From assembly GCA_965215145.1 (NCBI GenBank), contig OZ244038.1:3410001-3474000 (forward strand): 64,000 nucleotides of DNA, given 5' to 3'. Origin of the DNA: G965215145 sp965215145 (GTDB lineage: Bacteria; Bacteroidota; Rhodothermia; Rhodothermales; JANQRZ01). The notes under the pieces were generated by a model that saw only the letters and a list, made by a program, of their open reading frames with translations, had not been told where the DNA came from and made no database searches. Shown one piece after another: positions 60,714 to 64,000 of this stretch; within the stretch, counting starts at the first letter, position 1; every line of letters begins with the position of its first letter. The position numbers and the translations under genes were made by a program.

Positions 60714-61724
60714 TCAGCGTTGCACGCGGACCTGCATCCAGCCACGGGCGGCGGGCGGGGCGGTGGAGTCCGGCGGGGCGCCGAGCGCGGCCGGCGGTTC
60801 GTCCCAGCCAAGCCCGCTGCCGCGCATGGCTTCGAGGCGGAGGTACGAGAGGCGGAGCGCCTCCTCGTCGGCCTCCGCGCGGGCGAGTCGGGCGACGACC
60901 TCGGCGTTCGGGGGTGTGCCCTGGTCGGCAGCAGCGAACGCGGCCACCGGGGGCGCGACGGCCTCGGCCTCCGGCCGGGGGGTCGCCCCCGGCGGTGCGG
61001 CCGATGCCCCGCCGATGCGAGCTCGCGGCGCGGCAGTACGCGCGGCGAGCTCCGGGCTCGTAGCCGCCTCGCCCGGAGCGAGGTCGGCTGCGGTCGGGGT
61101 TGCAGCTGAGAGGCCCGACGTCAAGCCTTCCTCGGCGTTCTCGGCCTGTACCTCATCCGCAGCCGGCTGTGCCTCGACCAACACCTCAGCCTCTGGGGCT
61201 TCCTGCCCCACCCACAGCGCAGCCGTGGCGACGAGGGCGAGCGCGAAGAGCGACCCCGCCACAGCCCCGAGGCGGCGGCGGCGGCGCTCCGGCGGGCGGT
61301 CTTCGGCGCGCGGGCGGGCAGCCGGCGTCGCCACCGCAGCGGCGACTACAGCGTCCACGACGGCGGCGGGCGGGCGGCGCCGCGGCAGCGAGTCCAGCGC
61401 GGCCTTGACGGGTCGGAGCGCGGCGGCCTCAGCGGTGGCGGCGCCCTCCGCGTCATCGCCTCCGTCGTAGAGGGCGCGGACGGGTCCGAGCAGTGCACCC
61501 GTCGCCGCGGCAACGGTGGCGTCGAGCACGGCGGGATCGGGGCGGCGCGGCGGCAGCGCATCGAGCGCGCCCTTCACCGGGGCGAGGGCGGCGAGCTCAG
61601 CGGCCTCCGCCTCGGCGAGCGGCGGGGCGTCCTGCGGGTCCCCCCGGTCGTCGCCGCGCGGCTCGTCGTAGAGCCGGCGGAGGGGGGTGAGTGCCCCGGC
61701 GTTCGGGGGCAGGCGGTCAGGCAT
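60714..61724 (-). CDS. Membrane anti-sigma-like protein with internal repeats
   Basis: A 336-residue protein. Its N-terminal region holds two copies of a roughly 45-residue unit: LYDEPRGDD...LAALAPVKGALDALPPRRPDPAVLDATVAAA and LYDGGDDAE...LRPVKAALDSLPRRRPPAAVVDAVVAAA. A TM helix (residues about 151-172, LGAVAGSLFALALVATAALW) separates this cytoplasmic part from a low-complexity Ala/Pro/Glu periplasmic domain ending in a helix (LARAEADEEALRLSYLRL). No ZAS zinc motif is seen. It follows the sigma-factor gene and is a likely anti-sigma factor. Confidence 0.65.
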   Translation of the reverse strand: MPDRLPPNAGALTPLRRLYDEPRGDDRGDPQDAPPLAEAEAAELAALAPVKGALDALPPRRPDPAVLDATVAAATGALLGPVRALYDGGDDAEGAATAEAAALRPVKAALDSLPRRRPPAAVVDAVVAAAVATPAARPRAEDRPPERRRRRLGAVAGSLFALALVATAALWVGQEAPEAEVLVEAQPAADEVQAENAEEGLTSGLSAATPTAADLAPGEAATSPELAARTAAPRARIGGASAAPPGATPRPEAEAVAPPVAAFAAADQGTPPNAEVVARLARAEADEEALRLSYLRLEAMRGSGLGWDEPPAALGAPPDSTAPPAARGWMQVRVQR

Positions 61725-61805
61725 CGGGGTGGGGGTATCGAGGGATCAGAGGCAGGGAATCGGTGGAGGGAGGGAGCGGGCGCCGGGCCGGAGGCAGCTT
61801 CGGGG

Positions 61806-62390
61806 TCACTGCGAGGCGTTCGGCACCATCATCTTGCGGAGGTTGATCAGGGCGTAGCGCATCCGCCCGAGGGCGGTGTTGATCGAGACGTCGGTGATCT
61901 CGGCGATCTCGCGGAAGGTGAGCTCGGACTCGTGGCGGAGGAGGACGACCTCGCGCTGCTCCGGGGGGAGCTGCTCGACGGCCGCCCGGAGGGCCTCGCG
62001 CTGCTCCGCCGAGTGGAGGTCGGCGAAGGCGTCGGGGCCCTCGGCGGCGAGGCGCTCAAAGAACGGGGTGCCCTCGTCGCCGTCGCGCTCGACGTCCTGC
62101 CACTTTTTGCGGCTGCGGAGGTGGTCGAGCGCGGCGTTCCGGGCGATCCGCATGACCCAGCCGGCCCAGCGGCCCTGCTGCTCGTAGGAGCCCCGCCGCC
62201 GCTGCATCGCCTGGACGGCGCGGAGGAAGGTCTCCTGGAAGAGGTCGTTGGCGACGTCCCGGTCGCGCACCATCCCCACCAGGAACCCGTAGATCCGCTC
62301 CTGGTGACGCTCGACGAGCGTGCGGAAGGCGCGCTCATCGCCGCGTTCGAGGTAGGCTGCGACGAGGTCTTCGTCGGGTCGGTCGGTCAT
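61806..62390 (-). CDS. ECF-type RNA polymerase sigma factor
   Basis: A 194-residue sigma-70-family protein. Region 2 is LVERHQERIYGFLVGMVRD with DLFQETFLRAVQAM, then AARNAALDHLRSRK-like sequence (WVMRIARNAALDHL). Region 4 is LPPEQREVVLLRHESELTFREIAEITDVSINTALGRMRYALINLRKMM with the HTH. It directs RNA polymerase to extracytoplasmic-stress promoters. It heads a run of four genes, with an anti-sigma-like protein next. Confidence 0.92.
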   Translation of the reverse strand: MTDRPDEDLVAAYLERGDERAFRTLVERHQERIYGFLVGMVRDRDVANDLFQETFLRAVQAMQRRRGSYEQQGRWAGWVMRIARNAALDHLRSRKKWQDVERDGDEGTPFFERLAAEGPDAFADLHSAEQREALRAAVEQLPPEQREVVLLRHESELTFREIAEITDVSINTALGRMRYALINLRKMMVPNASQ

Positions 62391-62857
62391 GCGGAGGGAG
62401 CGCTGCGCAAGCGCGCCCCGCGGGATGCGAGGCGCTCCGATAACGGGGCCGCCTCCGGCTTATTGTGAGCGCGGCGGCGGACCGCCAAGATAGCGGCGCG
62501 GCCTCGGCCCGTGGCAGGACCGGCCGGGGGCTTGGCGACACATAAGGCGATCCCCCATGCGCCCCCCCGGTCGGTCCCGAAAGTGCACACGTCCAGCGGG
62601 GCCACCGGGAACTGACCCCTCAGGCGGGCAATAGGAAGGTTGCACCTCTCTTGACATCCCATCCGCCCGCCGCCACGAAGCGTCTGAAGCGCCCGAATAG
62701 GTCCTTCCCGCACCCCTGTTCGACCCCACGCGCTTTCCCCTCTCCTCCGCTCCCGGCGCCGGCAGGAGCCCCGCCTTTCTGGCTCCCGAACCACGACCAG
62801 GCCCGACTGTCCCCGCGACGGTCGGGCCTCCGTCGTTGGAGGCGTCCGCGGCCCGAG
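62391..62857. other. Intergenic region between radA and the sigma-factor gene
   Basis: No gene is supported in these 467 bp. It should hold the sigma-factor promoter and the radA terminator (hairpin 62799-62829, listed separately). No repeat of the two dispersed families was found here. Confidence 0.5.
62799..62829. terminator. Hairpin downstream of radA
   Basis: AGGCCCGAC and GTCGGGCCT (62799-62807, 62821-62829) form a 9-bp stem with a 13-base loop, 29 bp after the radA stop. No clear T run follows on the radA strand, so termination is likely but not strong. Confidence 0.45.
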
Positions 62858-64000
62858 CTAAAGCACGGCCTCCAACGCCTGCCCGAGCCGCTCGACCGCC
62901 GTGACCTTCAGCCCCTTCGGCGCGCGGAGGCCCTTCTGGTTCGACTTCGGGACGAGCGCCTGCTCGAACCCGAGCTTCGCCGCCTCGGCCAGCCGCGACT
63001 CGATCCGGCTCACGGCCCGGACCTCCCCGCCGAGGCCGATCTCCCCGGCCAGCACCGTTCCGGAGTCCGCCGGGAGGTCCCGGAACGACGACGCCACGGC
63101 GACGGCGACGCCGAGGTCCACGGCCGGCTCGTCGAGGCGGACGCCGCCGGCGACGTTGAGGAACACGTCCTGCTGCGAGAGCCGCATCCCCTCCCGCTTC
63201 TCCAGGACCGCCAGGAGCACCTGGAGCCGCTTCGGGTCGAACCCGGTGGCCGTCCGCTGCGGGGTCCCGTAGGAGGCGGGGCTGACGAGGGCCTGGATCT
63301 CGACGAGGATCGGGCGCGTCCCCTCGACGGCGCACACGATGGCGCTCCCGCTCTGGCCGTACTGCCGCTCCGAGAGGAAGATCTCGCTGGGGTTCTCGAC
63401 CTCGCGGAGCCCGTCCTCGCGCATCTCGAAGATGCCCATCTCGCCCGCCGCCCCGAACCGGTTCTTGACCGTCCGCAGGATGCGGTAGGCGTGGTGGCGG
63501 TCGCCCTCGAAGTAGACGACGGTATCCACCATGTGCTCCAGCACGCGGGGTCCGGCGATGGAGCCGGCCTTCGTGACGTGGCCGACGAGGAACGTCGCCG
63601 TCGCCATCTGCTTGGTGAGGCTGAGCAGCGCCGCGGTGGACTCGCGGACCTGGCTGACGGAGCCCGGCGCGCTCGTGAGGTCCGGCCGGTACACCGTCTG
63701 GATCGAGTCCACCACCATCACGTCGGGGCCGATCTCGTGGGCCGCGGCGACGATCTCCTCGACGTTGGTCTCGGCGAGCAGGTAGAACTCGCCGGCGTCG
63801 ACGCCGAGCCGCTCGGCGCGGAGCTTGACCTGGCGCGGGCTCTCCTCGCCGGTGACGTAGAGGACGGTGTGCGCGGGTAAAAACCGGCCGAGCTCCGTCA
63901 TCAGCGTGCTCTTCCCGATGCCGGGGTCGCCGGCGACGAGGGTGAGGCTGCCGAGCATGATGCCGCCGCCCATCACGCGGTCGAACTCCGGGCGGCCGGT
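62858..64000 (-). CDS. radA: DNA repair protein RadA/Sms, C-terminal part, cut by window edge
   Basis: The gene runs off the right edge; at least 380 residues are visible. The RecA-like domain has the Walker A motif GDPGIGKST and the RadA-specific KNRFG motif. The C-terminal Lon-like region follows (QQDVFLNVAGGVRLDEPAVDLGVAVAV, GEVRAVSRIESRLAEAAKLGF). RadA promotes branch migration and processing of recombination intermediates. The missing part would contain the N-terminal zinc finger. Confidence 0.93.
   Translation of the reverse strand, partial: TGRPEFDRVMGGGIMLGSLTLVAGDPGIGKSTLMTELGRFLPAHTVLYVTGEESPRQVKLRAERLGVDAGEFYLLAETNVEEIVAAAHEIGPDVMVVDSIQTVYRPDLTSAPGSVSQVRESTAALLSLTKQMATATFLVGHVTKAGSIAGPRVLEHMVDTVVYFEGDRHHAYRILRTVKNRFGAAGEMGIFEMREDGLREVENPSEIFLSERQYGQSGSAIVCAVEGTRPILVEIQALVSPASYGTPQRTATGFDPKRLQVLLAVLEKREGMRLSQQDVFLNVAGGVRLDEPAVDLGVAVAVASSFRDLPADSGTVLAGEIGLGGEVRAVSRIESRLAEAAKLGFEQALVPKSNQKGLRAPKGLKVTAVERLGQALEAVL

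Noticed and set aside
62636..62644. GCAACC (minus strand) as a -35 box for ECF autoregulation
   Set aside because: No matching -10 element at the expected spacing (about 16-17 bp) was found.
62651..62656. TTGACA on the plus strand as a promoter
   Set aside because: There is no -10 box after it and no rightward gene downstream.

Overview
The window is very GC-rich and densely coded. It looks like a Rhodothermota/Bacteroidota-type chromosome, probably a Rhodothermales or Rubricoccaceae relative. This is inferred from two secreted proteins with C-terminal type IX-style sorting domains, a DUF3276/PUR-alpha-type protein, two bacillithiol genes (bshB1, bshC), a DUF151 nuclease fused to a UVR motif, a BamD lipoprotein, a crtI carotenoid gene, and the general lack of strong Shine-Dalgarno sequences. 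No rRNA, tRNA or CRISPR array was seen.

Layout. 1-7260: a cut UbiA-like prenyltransferase, a small HTH protein, crtI with an AP2-repeat protein behind it, lipoproteins, nadD, bamD and an LpoA/periplasmic-binding-like protein. 7260-9424: a small accessory insertion at the 3' end of guaA. It is bracketed by a second, diverged copy of the guaA tail and holds an NYN-domain gene split by an IS3-family element. 9424-14136: guaA, gcvH, accC, accB and efp. 14551-23669: a secreted FTP/HEYGH metallopeptidase, the TIGR03915/TIGR03916 DNA-metabolism pair, a lectin-like lipoprotein, an SDR and an acylating aldehyde dehydrogenase with an odd C-terminal tail. 23911-32970: a five-gene exopolysaccharide locus. 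32933-51393: bshB1, a beta-helix adhesin-like protein, a CPA1 antiporter, a LOG-type protein, leuS, a WG-repeat protein, a methyltransferase, bshC with an HD protein, a DUF151 nuclease, a GDH-type dehydrogenase, tyrS and a PUR-alpha-type protein. 51474-59035: a trypsin-like protease, MscS, a membrane-protein gene with an in-frame stop, a frameshifted mnmA, ridA, apt and an amidase. 59130-62390: an ECF sigma factor, a TM anti-sigma-like protein and two paralogous secreted coiled-coil proteins. Right edge: a cut radA.

The most system-like region is 23911-32970. It encodes a degenerate RecA-like plus degenerate GGDEF-like protein (BcsE-like in layout), a TPR-porin of the BcsC/PgaA/PelB type, a processive GT2 synthase, a short one-TM proline-rich protein, and a membrane-anchored protein combining a GATase-like domain, a NodB-like fold without its metal ligands, and a C-terminal beta domain. 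This combination does not match the Bcs, Pga or Pel operons as I know them.

Two dispersed repeat families stand out. One is 28-bp GTAGGG...CCCTAC palindromes and two-hairpin versions of them. The other is degenerate arrays with a strict 7-bp period that fold into hairpins; one lies inside the aldehyde dehydrogenase gene and is read as a heptapeptide repeat. Two gene-breaking lesions, an in-frame TGA and a 1-bp insertion in mnmA, lie within 1.3 kb of each other.
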